Assembly: GCA_964017185.1 (NCBI GenBank)
Contig: OZ024869.1
Coordinates: forward strand, 69,658,315-69,722,314
Source: Rugalucina vietnamica
Taxonomy: Eukaryota > Mollusca > Bivalvia > Lucinida > Lucinidae
Direction of reading: 5' to 3'
DNA length: 64,000 nt
In this document: positions 11,778 to 21,958 of the stretch, piece after piece
Position numbering within the stretch: position 1 is the first letter of the stretch
Layout of the letters: every line of letters begins with the position of its first letter
The notes under the pieces: model-generated
What the model was told of the DNA's origin: nothing
The model's input: the letters and a program-made list of their open reading frames with translations, nothing else
The model's database searches: none
Program-made: the position numbers and the translations under genes

Positions 11778-11915
11778 CCAGTTATTTCGTACCCAGGTCA
11801 TTTCGTACCCAGGTCATTTCGTGACCACTTTGGTCATTTTGTAACCACTTTTTGGTCATTTCCTACCTAGTAGCTACCATTTCGTACTCAGGTCATTTCG
11901 TAACCACTTTCGTAA
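11778..11915. repeat. Tandem repeat, about 16 bp, GGTCATTTCGTACCCA type
   Basis: About eight imperfect units alternating CATTTCGTACCCAGGT and CATTTTGTAACCACTTTGGT. The core GGTCATTTCG also forms the array at 6045-6125 when read on the other strand. Confidence 0.75.
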
Positions 11916-12153
11916 ACCAAAGAAAATTTGCATTGTCGCAAGATCTTGACGATTTCTCTGCTGTATCTCTCACATATGACCCTTTACAATATGGGATATC
12001 TATGATTTTGCCTAAACAATGGGAGAGCAAGAGCAACCCACGTGAATTTCCCAGATACGCGACATACAAGTGCGTGATAGATCTTCCTGCCGATTTTGGG
12101 AGTATTAATATCTTTGCACATATATTTTTGGGTCACTTATTTTTTTTGTTGTT

Positions 12154-12608
12154 TATGCACCAGTCATTTGTATCCCCAGCTCCCTCGGGACCGGGCATAG
12201 CGGGGACATAGCGGGGCTTAAGTGCCAGGCTTTGACCTCTGATGCGTCCCGGCAGTGCCGGGGATTTGCCGGGGTTTTGATTTCCCGCCAATACACGGTC
12301 ACATTAATTCAAATTAGATATTAATGGTATTTTAACATTTAATTACTTTTATGGTATTCATTTAATTTGAAAATACACCTTAACATTCCTATGCACAAAT
12401 TGAAACCCTTCTCTCATGTTTCATATTCATCAGAACAACTCCAAGCTGTTGTTCCACGTTATTGTCAGCCTCCGGGGAGCCGGGGCTTTTAGCAGGGATT
12501 TTCTTGTCCGGCAGTGCCGGGCTTTTAGCCGGGCTTTAAAAATGAAAAGTTAAAAGCCCCGCTATTCCCCGGTCCCGGGGGAGCCGGGGATACAAATGAC
12601 TGGTGCAT
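12154..12608. mobile_element. MITE-3 copy with GC-rich foldback ends
   Basis: Ends ATGCACCAGTCATTTGTATC and GATACAAATGACTGGTGCAT are perfect inverses, followed inward by CCCC(A/G)GCTCCC and CGGGGAATAGCGGGGC-type segments. The centre is AT-rich. Related copies are at 13939-14362 and 55975-56300, and a stray terminus is at 7216-7237. Confidence 0.85.
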
Positions 12609-13578
12609 TATTTTTAAGTTTTACATAATTTATTAGTGCGAAAAATTTTGGATCTCTCGCCAGGCGGCTTCCTGGGAATTGTGTTGATCCCTAGGCTTTC
12701 TGTTCTTACTTTACAGTTCAAATCCAGGGACAGAGCGCTAAATGTATTAAAATACTAATTACCGTCCACAAATGAATCTGTGGCAGGGGGACTGGCAGCT
12801 GCCCCTCCTCAAAACTCTCCTCTATTGCTGAAATTTCCTGCACGAACCAGTCTGTTTCACTAAAAAGTACAAAAGAAACATGTACATATGGTCGAAATGT
12901 AACATATACATGGTATGCAAGACTCCAATACACCGGTCATACAGGTCGTAAAGGAACCAACACACAACAAGTAAACTGGGTCACTATTAATAACGTATAA
13001 CCTGTCACTTTCTCACTAACTTTATGACTCCATTTAAAGCCAAAATATAAGCAAAAGAACCATAGAAAGTAACAAATACCAAAATATGTTGAAAATTTAG
13101 CATTTAGTGTGGTCAGCTGGAGATTTAATGCGGTTTAGTGTTAAAAGTCCCTTTTATTCAGTTATAATTCTTGTTTCCTTCAGATTATGAGCAAATTACA
13201 TAATGCATAAAACACTACAAACAAATTACCTCATTTTCCCTGTTATCTCTCAACAAGTCAATAATCTATCACTACGCACTGTGTTAGGAAATGTGTAAAC
13301 ACGCTCGAGTTGTATGTTAGTCCGATGACCTCATATACTTAGTAGTAAGGCCTCTCACACTTAGTCGTAAAGGCAATTAACCGCAGGTCGTAAATTAACG
13401 CCTGCAATATATACCGAGTTAACCGGGTGTGAAATTGTTTATCTAACTTTCATTGGAGACAAAACGTGGCTAAAAATATTGTTGATTGCACGCTTTTGCA
13501 TGAAGCAGTATTGAAATGGCTCAGATGACAGCAGTTTAACAACCCCTGATCTGACTTGTTATTGATATGAGGCATTAT

Positions 13579-13780
13579 GAGCCATATCATGAGAAAACCA
13601 ATGTTTTGCATATGCTAAAACAAGGAGCAGATCAGTGCATTTGTTTTTGTTACCTGGATAGTACAACTCTTCTTTCTAAATAAACAAATTCCGGCCTCTA
13701 GCCATCTTCTGTGCTTGTACAGCTTGGTTTGTGTCGGACCTGTTCAAAAACCACTATGTTGGTTTTATCAAGACTTGGCT
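13579..13780. mobile_element. MITE-1 copy, degraded right end
   Basis: Starts GAGCCATATCATGAGAAAAC, preceded by TTAT. The right end ATGTTGGTTTTATCAAGACT with GGCT then TAT is eroded. It lies 26 bp before RPL31 exon 3. Confidence 0.65.
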
Positions 13781-13806
13781 TATATTTTAATGAATCTTTG
13801 TTCCAG

Positions 13807-13919
13807 AAATGTCCCCTACAGAGTGCGAGTTCGGCTAGCTAGAAAGCGTAACGAGGATGAGGACTCTCCCAACAGACTGTACACATTAGTCACTTATGTA
13901 CCCTGCACATCATTCAAAG
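13807..13919 (+). CDS. RPL31: RPL31 coding exon 3
   Basis: Acceptor TTCCAG, donor GTAAAA. The exon completes an Arg codon and encodes [20 protein letters not shown], then [17 protein letters not shown], the most conserved block of eL31. It ends one base into the next codon. The reading frame stays open past the donor into a MITE-3, so an unspliced reading would give a false extended product. Confidence 0.95.
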
Positions 13920-13938
13920 GTAAAAAAAGAGAGCTTGT

Positions 13939-14362
13939 TATGCACCAGTCATTTGTATCCCCGGCTCCCATAGTGCCGGGGAATAGCAGGGCTTTTAACT
14001 TTAAAATTTTTGAAGCTCCACACTGCAGGTCCACATTTGTGGTAAAATCCTTGCTATTATTAAAAGGCCTCGGCTCCTCAGAGGCTGACAATAATGTGGA
14101 ACAACAGCTGGGAGTTGTTCTGATGAAACTGAAACATAGAGAAGGGCTTCAATTTATGCATGAACATGTAAATGTTTAGGTGCATTTGCAAACAAAATAG
14201 GTACCATAAAAGTAATTTAATGTTAAAAATACCATAAATACCTAATTTGAATTAATGTGACAATGTATTGCGGGAAATGAGAACCCTGGCACTTTAGCCC
14301 CGCTGTGTCCCCGCTATCCCTGGCCCTGGAAAGGGGAGGGTGGTTACAAATGACTGGTGCAT
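13939..14362. mobile_element. MITE-3 copy, starting 20 bp after the RPL31 exon 3 donor
   Basis: Left end TATGCACCAGTCATTTGTAT and right end ACAAATGACTGGTGCA, with possible TTGT duplication on both sides. The inner arms carry CCCCGGCTCCC and a TTTAGCCCCGCTGTGTCCCC segment. Confidence 0.8.
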
Positions 14363-14788
14363 TGTACATCAGTCATTGGCAATATTGTCCCCCATGGGGC
14401 CTTAGTTATCAGGGGCTAGCCAGGCTTCATCTCCCACAGTAACATTGAGTAGCGGGAGTTTAAATTTCCAGCACAAAAAGTTTTTTTTGTGCCGGAATTT
14501 GAGCAGGCTCTCGGCAAAGTGTTTGTCCTTGCACTACTACTATATAATTACATATACCTGGGCTTTGGAAAGGGTCCTGTCTTTGCTATTTCTCTGGCCT
14601 GGAGGCAGGGCTAGTTGACTAATTGGTTCATTTTAGTAACTGAGCCTGTGCATGAGAAAAACCAACAATTTGGGTTTATGACCAGGTCCAAAACAAACCA
14701 GGCTGTACAGTCACAGAATAATGCTAAAAGCTTAAAACTTTGGATATTACAGCTGATCTTTGTCTTTGTTTTCGCATATGCCAATTGT

Positions 14789-16320
14789 TAGCTCACCTGA
14801 GCCGTTAGGCTCACAAGGTGAGCTTATAGGATGGCCACGATCTGGCGTCAGTCGTCGTCGTCCGTCGTCGTCCACCATTTTCAAAGATCTTCTTCTCTGA
14901 AACCACTTGGCCAATTAAAGCCAAATTTTATATGAAGCATCTATGGGAAGGGGGAACCAATGTATATATAAATAATCCAGGTCACATGACCAAGATGGCT
15001 GCCATGCCCATATATGGTAAAAACCCTTCAAAATTCTTCTTCTCTGGAACCACTGGACCGATTTCAACGAAACTTGGCATGAAGTATTTGGGACTAGAGT
15101 ACTACAATGTGTTTATAAATTATGACCTTTGGATGACCTTGACCTATTTTACGGCAAGGTCAACATAGGTGACCCATGTATTTAAATGGGGAAAATTGTT
15201 ATAATGTCATTTGAAAGGTAAAACTTGCAGGAAATGGGCAAATGGACTGAAGGTAGGTAATTCTGAAAAACATTGGACCCCAGGGGTTGGTCTGCCCCCA
15301 CCCCGGGGCAATATACTTGTATATTACAATAATATTCAAAGATCTTCTTCTCTGAAACCACTTGGCCAATCAAAGCCAAATTTTATAGCATGCATCTATG
15401 GGAAGGGGGAGTCAGTGTGTTTATAAATAATCCAGGTCACATGATCAAGATGGCTGCCATGCCCATATATGGTAAAAACCCTTCAAAAATCTTCTCCTGA
15501 ACCAATGGACCGATTTCAATGAAACTTGGCATGAAGCATCAGGGACTGAAGTACTACAATGTGTTTATAAATTATGACCTTTGGATGACCTTGACCTATA
15601 TTACGGTGAGGTCAACATGTGTTGCCAATGCATTTGAATGGGGAAAACCTTTAAAATGTCTTTTAAAATGAAAGTCTTGCAGGAAATGGGCAGTAGGGCT
15701 GAATATTAATGATTCTGAAAAATATTGGACCCCAGGGGCACATTTGCCCCTACTGCAGGGCATTATACATGTATATTACCATACTATTCAAACATCTTCT
15801 TCTCTGAAACCGCTTGGCCAATCAAAGCCAAATTTTATGTGAAGCATCTATATAATGGGGGAATCAATGTGTATATATAAATAATCAAGGTCACAAGACC
15901 AAGATGGCCACCATGCCCATATATGGTAAAAACCCTTCAAAATCTTCTCTGGAACCGGTGGACCGATATCGAAGAAACTTGATGTGAAGCATCTATGGCT
16001 TAAGTACTACAATCAGTACAATGTATATATAAATCATGACCCTGTGATGACCTTGACCCAGTTTATGGCAAGGTCAACATGGGTTGACCATGTATTTAAA
16101 TGGGGGAAAACTGTTAAAATGTCATTTGAAGGGAAAAGCCAGCAGGAAATTGGCAAATGGACAGAATATTGATTATTCTGAAAATAAAGAAGAAAATGGC
16201 CCAAGGGCTTCATCTGCCCCTACACTGGGGTTAAATACCGGTACCATAATATTCAAACATGTTTATTGGTATATGCAGCAGATCTCAGGTGAGTGTTTAC
16301 AGGACCATTGGTCCTCTTGT
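14789..16320 (+). mobile_element. Helentron-like element, family 1 (HLE1), tandem core
   Basis: Starts TAGCTCACCTGAGCC, folding back with GGCTCACAAGGTGAGCT. A GTCGTCGTCGTCCGTCGTCG spacer follows, then about three core units of roughly 450 bp (each with CACTTGGCCAAT and AAACTTGGCATG segments). Then come CTCAGGTGAG (inverse of the left end), the hairpin AGGACCATTGGTCCT, and the end CTTGT. The plan matches published non-autonomous Helentron/HINE and bivalve pearl-type elements; the assignment is an inference. It carries no protein. It lies in RPL31 intron 3 and is inserted between two Ts of a MITE-1. Confidence 0.75.
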
Positions 16321-16323
16321 TGT

Positions 16324-17420
16324 TAGCTCGCCTGCACGAAGTGCATAGAGCTATTGTAGTCACCTCGGTCGTGCGCGTTTACGTTTACGTGTGCGTCCGC
16401 GTCACACTTTCGGTTAAAGTTTTTTATAAGTCTATATCTCTTGACCATGTTGATGGATCAAGTTGATACTTTGCATGTTGCTAGATATTGATCTGAAGTT
16501 TTACACAGTACCATCATGACCCACCCTGGATGACCTTGAGGTCAAGGTCACGGACTTAGAAATTTTATGTTTAAGTTTTTGGTTAATGTTTTTGTAAGTC
16601 TATATCTCTTGACCATATTGATGGATTGAGTTGATACTTTGCATGTTGCTAGATATTGGTCTGAAGTTTTACGTAGTACCATCATGACCCACCCTGGGTG
16701 CCTTGAGGTCAAGGTTACGGACTTAGAAATTTTGTGTTTAAGTTTTTGGTTAAAGTTTTTGTAAGTCTATATCTCTTGACCTTATTGATGGATTGAGTTG
16801 ATACTTTGCATGGTGCTAGATATTGGTCTGGTTTTATGCAGTACATCATGACCCACTCTTGGTGACCTTGAGGTCAAGGTCACAGACTTAGAAATTTTGT
16901 GTTTAAGTTTTTGATTTAAGTTTTTGTAAGTCTATATCTCTTGACCATGTTGATTGATCGAGTTGATACTTTGCATGTTGGTAGATATTGGTCTGAAGTT
17001 TTATGCAGTACCATCATGACCTACCCTGGGTGACCTTGAGGTCAAGGTCACAGACTTAGAAATTTTGTGTTAAATTTTTTGGTTAATGTCTAAATCTCTT
17101 GAACATGTTGATGGATAAAGTTGATACTTGCATGTTGATAGATATTGGTCTCGGGTTTTATGCTGTACATCACAACTCACCTGGATGACCTTGAGGTCAG
17201 GATTACGGACTTGGAAGTTTTGTGTTTAAGTTTTGGTTAATGTTTTTATAAGTCTATATCTCTTTAACATGTAGATTGATCAAGTTGATACTTTGCATTG
17301 GTCTGACCATCATGACCCACCTGAGTGACCTTGAGGTCAAGGTCATGGGTCATAGATTTTAACAGATGTAGTGGCAAAGCACAAGTCAGGCGAGCTACGC
17401 TGTCCTGCGACAGCTCTTAT
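16324..17420 (+). mobile_element. Helentron-like element, family 2 (HLE2)
   Basis: Starts TAGCTCGCCTG with the small hairpin GCACGAAGTGC, then a GCGTCCGCGTC spacer. The core is about five or six units of roughly 165 bp (TATATCTCTTGACC, TACTTTGCATG, TGACCTTGAGGTCAAGGTCA). The right side has CAGGCGAGCT (inverse of the left end), the hairpin CTGTCCTGCGACAG and the end CTCTTAT. It is inserted at T/T in the same MITE-1 arm, 3 bp from the HLE1 copy. Confidence 0.75.
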
Positions 17421-17450
17421 TTTTTCATGCGAAGGCTCAACTTTACTTAT

Positions 17451-19951
17451 TATAGCCCCGCTTTGAAAAAGTGGGGCTATACTGGATTCACCCTGTCCTT
17501 CCGTCGTTCTGTCCTTCCGATATTCCGTTATTCCGTCCATAAATCTGTAACCACTCATAAATTGAGAACTAGTCGTTAGACTTAAACCAAATTTGGCATA
17601 TACAATAATATTGACAATATTAATTTATGTATAAATGCATGTCAGTTTCCCCAAATTTGCATAAGAGTTATTGCCCTTGGATGGCCCTATATTGACATCA
17701 GAATTTTGTTTCCTCTCAATGTCTTGAGAACGAATTGACAGAATCCGACCAAATTTTGTATGCACATCATCATTGACAAGATCTAGCTTGGGATTGTTAC
17801 CCGTCATTTTTTGCAAAATTTTGACGGAGTTACGGCCCTTGATTGACGTCAGAATTTTGTTTCCGCTCAATATCTTGAGAACGAATTGACAGAATCCGAC
17901 CAAATTTTGTGTGCACATCAACATTGACAAGATCTACCTTGGGATTGTTACCCGTCATTTTTCGCAAAATTTTGAAGGAGTTACGGCCCTATAGCCCCGC
18001 TTTGAAAAAGTGGGGCTATACTGGATTCAGCCTGTCCTTCCGTTATTCCGTAATTCCGTAAATCCGTGATTCCGTCCTTCCGTGAACATTTCGTTTCTGC
18101 TCAATATCTTGAGAATGGCTTGACAGAATCTGACCAAATTTTGTATGCACATCAACATTGACAAGATCTAGCTTGGGATTGTTACCCGTCATTTTTCGCA
18201 AAATTTTAACAGAGTTATGGCCCTTGATTGACGTCAGAATCTCGTTTCCGCTCAATATCTTGAGAATGAATAGACAGAATCCGACCAAATTTTGTGTGCA
18301 CATCATCATTGACAAGATCTTGCTTGGGATTTTTACCCATCATTTTTCGCAAAATTTTGACGGAGTTATGGCCCTTGATTGGTGTCAGAATTTCGTTTCC
18401 GCTCAATATCTTGAGAACGAATTGACAGAATCCAACCAAATTTTGTATGCACATCATCATTGACAAGATCTAGCTTGGGATCCTTACCCATCATTTTTCG
18501 CAAAATTTTGACGGAGTTATGGCCCTTGATTGACGTCAGAATTTTGTTTCCGCTCAATATCTTGAGAACGAAATGACAGAATCCGACCAAATTTTGTATG
18601 CACATCAACATTGACGAGATCTAGCTTGGGATTGTTACCCTTCATTTTTCGCAAAATTTTGACTGAGTTACGGCCCTTGATTGACGTCAGAATTTCGTTT
18701 CCGCTCAATATCTTGAGAACGAATTCACAGAATCCGACCAAATTTTGTATGCACATCAACATGGACAAGATCTAGCTTGGGATTGTTACCCATCATTTTT
18801 CGCAAAATTTTGACGGAGTTACGGCCCTTGATTGGCGTCAGAATTTTGTTTCCGCTCAATATCTTGAGAACGAATTCACAGAATCCAACCAAATTTTGTA
18901 TGCACATCAACATTGACAAGATCTAGCTTGGGATTGTTACCCGTCATTTTTCGCAAAATTTTGATGGAGTTATGGCCCTTGATTGACTTCAGAATTTCGT
19001 TTCCGCTCAATATCTTGAGAATGAATTGACAGAATCCGTCCAAATTTTGCATGCACATCATCATTGACAAGATCTAGCTTGGGATTGTTACCTGTCATTT
19101 TTCGCAAAATTTTGACGGAGTTATGGCCCTTTATTGACGTCAGAATTTCGTTTCCGCTCAATATCTTGAGAACAAATTGACATAATCAGACCAAGTTTTG
19201 TATGCGCATCAATATTGACAAGATCTAGCTTGTGATAGTTACCTGTCATTGGTTTTTTTCACCCTGCAAAAAAGCTGAGAAGCGGGGCTATAGTCAGATT
19301 CTCTGACAATTCTAGTTGACGTCAGAATTTCGTTTCCGCTCAATATCTTGAGAACGAATTGACAGAATCCGACCAAATTTTGTATGCACGTCATCATTGA
19401 CAAGATCTAGCTTGGGATTGTTACCTGACATTTTTTGCAAAATTTTGACGGAGTAACGTCCCTTAATTGACATCAGAATTTCGTTTTTGCTAAATATCTT
19501 GAGAACGAATTGACAGAATCCGACCAAATTTTGTATGCACGTCATTATTGACAAGATCTAGCTTGGGATTGTTACCCATCATTTTTCGCAAAATTTTGAC
19601 AGAGTTACGGCCTGTTATTGACTTCAGAATTTCGTTTCCGCTCAATATCTTGAGAACGAATTGACAGAATCTGACCAAATTTTGTATGCACATCATCATT
19701 GACAAGATCTAGCTTGGGATTGTTACCCGTCATTTTTCGCAAAATTCTGACGGGAGTTATGGCCATTTATTGAGGTCAGAATTTCGTTTCCGCTCAATAT
19801 CTTGAGAACGAATTGACATAATCAGACCAAATTTTGTATGCGCATCAATATTGACGAGATCTAGCTTGAGATAGTTACCTGTCATTGTTTTTTTCACCCT
19901 GCAAAAAAGCTGAGAAGCGGGGCTATAGTCAGATTCTCTGACAATTCTAGT
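17451..19951 (+). mobile_element. HLE family 3, outer copy, about 151-bp core units
   Basis: Left hairpin TATAGCCCCGCTT with AAGTGGGGCTATA, then a TCCTTCCGTCGTTCTGTCC spacer. Many core units of about 151 bp follow (ATATCTTGAGAACGAATTGA, CCAAATTTTGTATGCAC). The right side has AAGCGGGGCTATA, the hairpin GTCAGATTCTCTGAC and the end AATTCTAGT. It is flanked by TTAT and TTAAG, consistent with T/T insertion. A second complete copy (17990-19316) is nested within. The frame-shifting series of 60-100-residue open frames on the minus strand is a by-product of the repeat unit. Confidence 0.75.
17990..19316 (+). mobile_element. HLE family 3, inner copy nested in the outer one
   Basis: A second left hairpin (TATAGCCCCGC) with a TCCG-type spacer begins at 17990. 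A second right end (AAGCGGGGCTATA, hairpin, CTAGT) finishes at 19316. The outer core unit is broken around GGAGTTACGGCCC on the left and TGACGTCAG on the right. Normal units have GGCCCTTGATTGACGTCAG, so a few bases are missing at the join. Confidence 0.65.
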
Positions 19952-19974
19952 TTAAGTCTATTCATACGTTTTGA

Positions 19975-20140
19975 ACGAAAGGGTGGACTAGTGGTGGAGC
20001 GTAGGACTGAATTGGGAGATACTGAGTTCAAAACTTGCCTCTGCTGTGTTATGTCCTTGAGCAAGGCACATTTACTGTCCATAGTACTGGTGATCTCCAG
20101 AAAACATTGGCTCCCTTTGGTTTGGAATGACAAACCATAG
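19975..20140 (+). mobile_element. SINE-1 copy
   Basis: GTGGACTAGTGGTGGAGCG resembles an A box, GAGTTCAAAAC a decayed B box, and the body has TATGTCCTTGAGCAAGGCAC, as in the copy at 2135-2294. It is near the end of RPL31 intron 3. Confidence 0.6.
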
Positions 20141-20374
20141 TAGATCAGAAAATTTTTAAACAAAAATAATGTAAAACATGTTAACATGGTGCAAGCTGGC
20201 AAGATAATTTAAACCAAATTTTAAAAAATGAAGAAAACATTAAAGAGGCCTTTGCTTTTCCGCATTTTAGTGTGTCTGTAATGGTGAGTTCATGAAAATT
20301 AAGGCCAGCATTTGGAGCATTTAATTTCTTTTTATCTATACATGTAACTGATCTTTTCTTTTCTTTTCTTCCAG

Positions 20375-20406
20375 GTACACAGACAATAAATGTGGACAAT
20401 GAATAA
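20375..20406 (+). CDS. RPL31: RPL31 coding exon 4 with stop
   Basis: A long pyrimidine tract and CCAG precede the exon. It completes a Gly codon and encodes GTQTINVDNE, then TAA. Animal eL31 proteins end in a similar QTVNVDEN-like tail, so the end is secure. The intron before it (13920-20374) is 6.5 kb, filled by HLE1, HLE2 and nested HLE3 copies. Confidence 0.93.
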
Positions 20407-20422
20407 ACTGTACAGGAAAGAA

Positions 20423-20428
20423 AATAAA
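20423..20428 (+). terminator. RPL31: Polyadenylation signal of RPL31
   Basis: AATAAA 17 bases after the stop codon, with a second AATAAA overlapping the stop (20402-20407). A very short 3' UTR is normal for ribosomal protein genes. Confidence 0.75.
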
Positions 20429-20784
20429 GAAAAAATACTTCTCTGTGTTTTGATATTTGATCTATAGCACGAACTGCTATAAGCTGCTATAAAAAACAAT
20501 AAAAGCATCAGGATCTGCAGTCAACGAAAACTGTGCACTTAAATGAAGATTTGGTCTTGAAAATAATTCTATGGCCTTTCCTACTTATTGGCCTAATTTC
20601 CCTTTTGCATATTCAAGTGCATATTCAAGAAGAGCATATTTGTCAGTAGCGGCCCTCCTGGTCGAGCGGTTAAGAGCACTGCTTCTGAATCACTCTATCA
20701 TCTCACCACTGTGTGTGGTGTGGGTTTGAGCCCCGCACGGGCCACGTGAGACAAGCCAAGTTCTGCTAGCGGGTATAGTATAAT

Positions 20785-21929
20785 TATGTCTCCCCCCCCC
20801 ACCCCCCCCCTTCTGGGTCGGGAGACATTGTTTTTCCCCGTATATCCGTCTGTACATCACAAATCGTGTCTGCTCTATAACTTGAAAACCGTTAAAGATT
20901 TTTTTATGAAACTTGGTACACTTGTAAACCACGACGAGACGATGTGTCATGCACTAGAACCATAACTCTAGCTTGAGTTATTTCCCTTTGATTATTTTCG
21001 ATACAATTCTCGTGTCCGCTCTATAACTTGAAAACCGTTTAAGATTTTTCAACAAAACTTGGTACACTTATTAAGCATGATCAGACGATGTGTCATGCAC
21101 AAGAACCATAACTCTGGCATGAGTATTTTATGAGTTATTTCCCTTTGATTATTTTCCATACAATTTTGTGTCCGCTCTATAACTCGAAAACCGTAAGAGA
21201 TGTTTCAATGAAACTTGGTATACTTATAAAGCACGATGAGATGATGTGTCGTGCTAAAGAATTATAACTCTTGCTTGCATATCTTTGCAGTAATTTCCCT
21301 TTGATTATTTTCCATACAATTTCGTGTCCACTCTATAACTTGAAAAACGTAAGAGGAATTTCAGTGAAACTTGGTACACTTATAAAGCACGAGACGATGT
21401 GTCATGCACAAGAATTATAACTCTTGCTTTCATATCTTTGGAGTTATTTCCCTTTGATTATTTTTCCATACAATTTCATGTCCGCTCTATAACGTAAAAA
21501 CCATAAGAAATATTTCAATGAAACTTGGTACACTTATAAAGCACGATGAGATGGTGAATTGTGTCATGCTAAAGAACCATAACTCTTGCTTGCATATCTT
21601 TGGAGTTTTTTCCCTTTGATTATTTTTCATACAATTTTGTGTCTGCTCTTTAACAGATTTTTCAATGAAACATGGTACACTTATAAAGCATGATGGGACG
21701 ATGTGTCATGCACAAGAATCATTACTCTTGCTTTCATATCTTTGGAGTTATTTCCATTTATTTTCCATAGAATTTCTATAACTTGAAAACCGTAACAGAT
21801 ATTTCAATGAAATTTGGTACACTGACAGGATATGTGATGCAAAAGAACTATAACTCTTGCTTGCATATTTTGGACATGCACGTAGAAAGAGGGGAGACAT
21901 CAGTTTTCACATAGAAAACAAATTCTAGT
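20785..21929 (+). mobile_element. HLE family 4, inside SINE-2
   Basis: Left hairpin TGTCTCCC...GGGAGACA around a C-rich loop, then GTATATCCGTCTGTACATC. Core units of about 145-155 bp carry ATAACTTGAAAACCG, GAAACTTGGTACACTTA and GATGTGTCATGC. The right side has GGGGAGACA, the hairpin GTTTTCACATAGAAAAC and the end AATTCTAGT. The left boundary is uncertain by about 10 bp. A solo right end is at 52440-52494. Confidence 0.7.
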
Positions 21930-21958
21930 ACCAGTGGTTTTTCTCAGGAATCTGTTTT

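Larger units (their letters stand above)
9534..13431. mobile_element. 3.9-kb DNA element with long TIRs and 5-bp TSD AAATT, in RPL31 intron 2
   Basis: The left end CACACCCGGTTAACTCGG and the right end CCGAGTTAACCGGGTGTG start inverted repeats that stay paired for roughly 85-100 bp (9534-9625 against 13335-13431). AAATT flanks both sides (9529-9533 and 13432-13436). The 5-bp duplication with CAC termini would fit a Transib-like or other CAC-ended element, but no transposase frame was recognised. It has itself collected a hairpin (10270-10405), a CT microsatellite, a MITE-2 and a MITE-3. The flank shows an older tandem duplication of about 50 bp (GTATTGGCAGCCAAATT), and the element entered its second copy. 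Confidence 0.75.
14642..17438. mobile_element. MITE-1 copy split by two Helentron-like elements, exact TSD AACT
   Basis: The left part, 14642-14788, starts GAGCC and ends CCAATTGT. Three bases (TGT, 16321-16323) survive between the two inserted elements. The right arm, TTTTTCATGCGAAGGCTC, resumes at 17421-17438. AACT flanks at 14638-14641 and 17439-17442 show that both parts belong to one insertion. With the two inserts removed, the arm reads like the intact copy ending at 9253. Confidence 0.85.

Noticed and set aside
13715..14179. 154-codon plus-strand frame
   Set aside because: It is RPL31 exon 3 with intron sequence on both sides; the GTAAAA donor at 13920 and the MITE-3 after it mark the true end.
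17625..19705. Series of similar 60-100-codon frames on the minus strand, all with a C(T/I)QNLVGFCQF-like start
   Set aside because: They come from 151-bp non-coding core units of HLE3. 151 is not a multiple of three, so the frame shifts from unit to unit and no long protein exists.
20647..20735. Possible tRNA gene (tRNA-Ser/Leu-like A and B boxes)
   Set aside because: The arms do not complete a cloverleaf, and the same head is attached to a SINE body found at two other sites.
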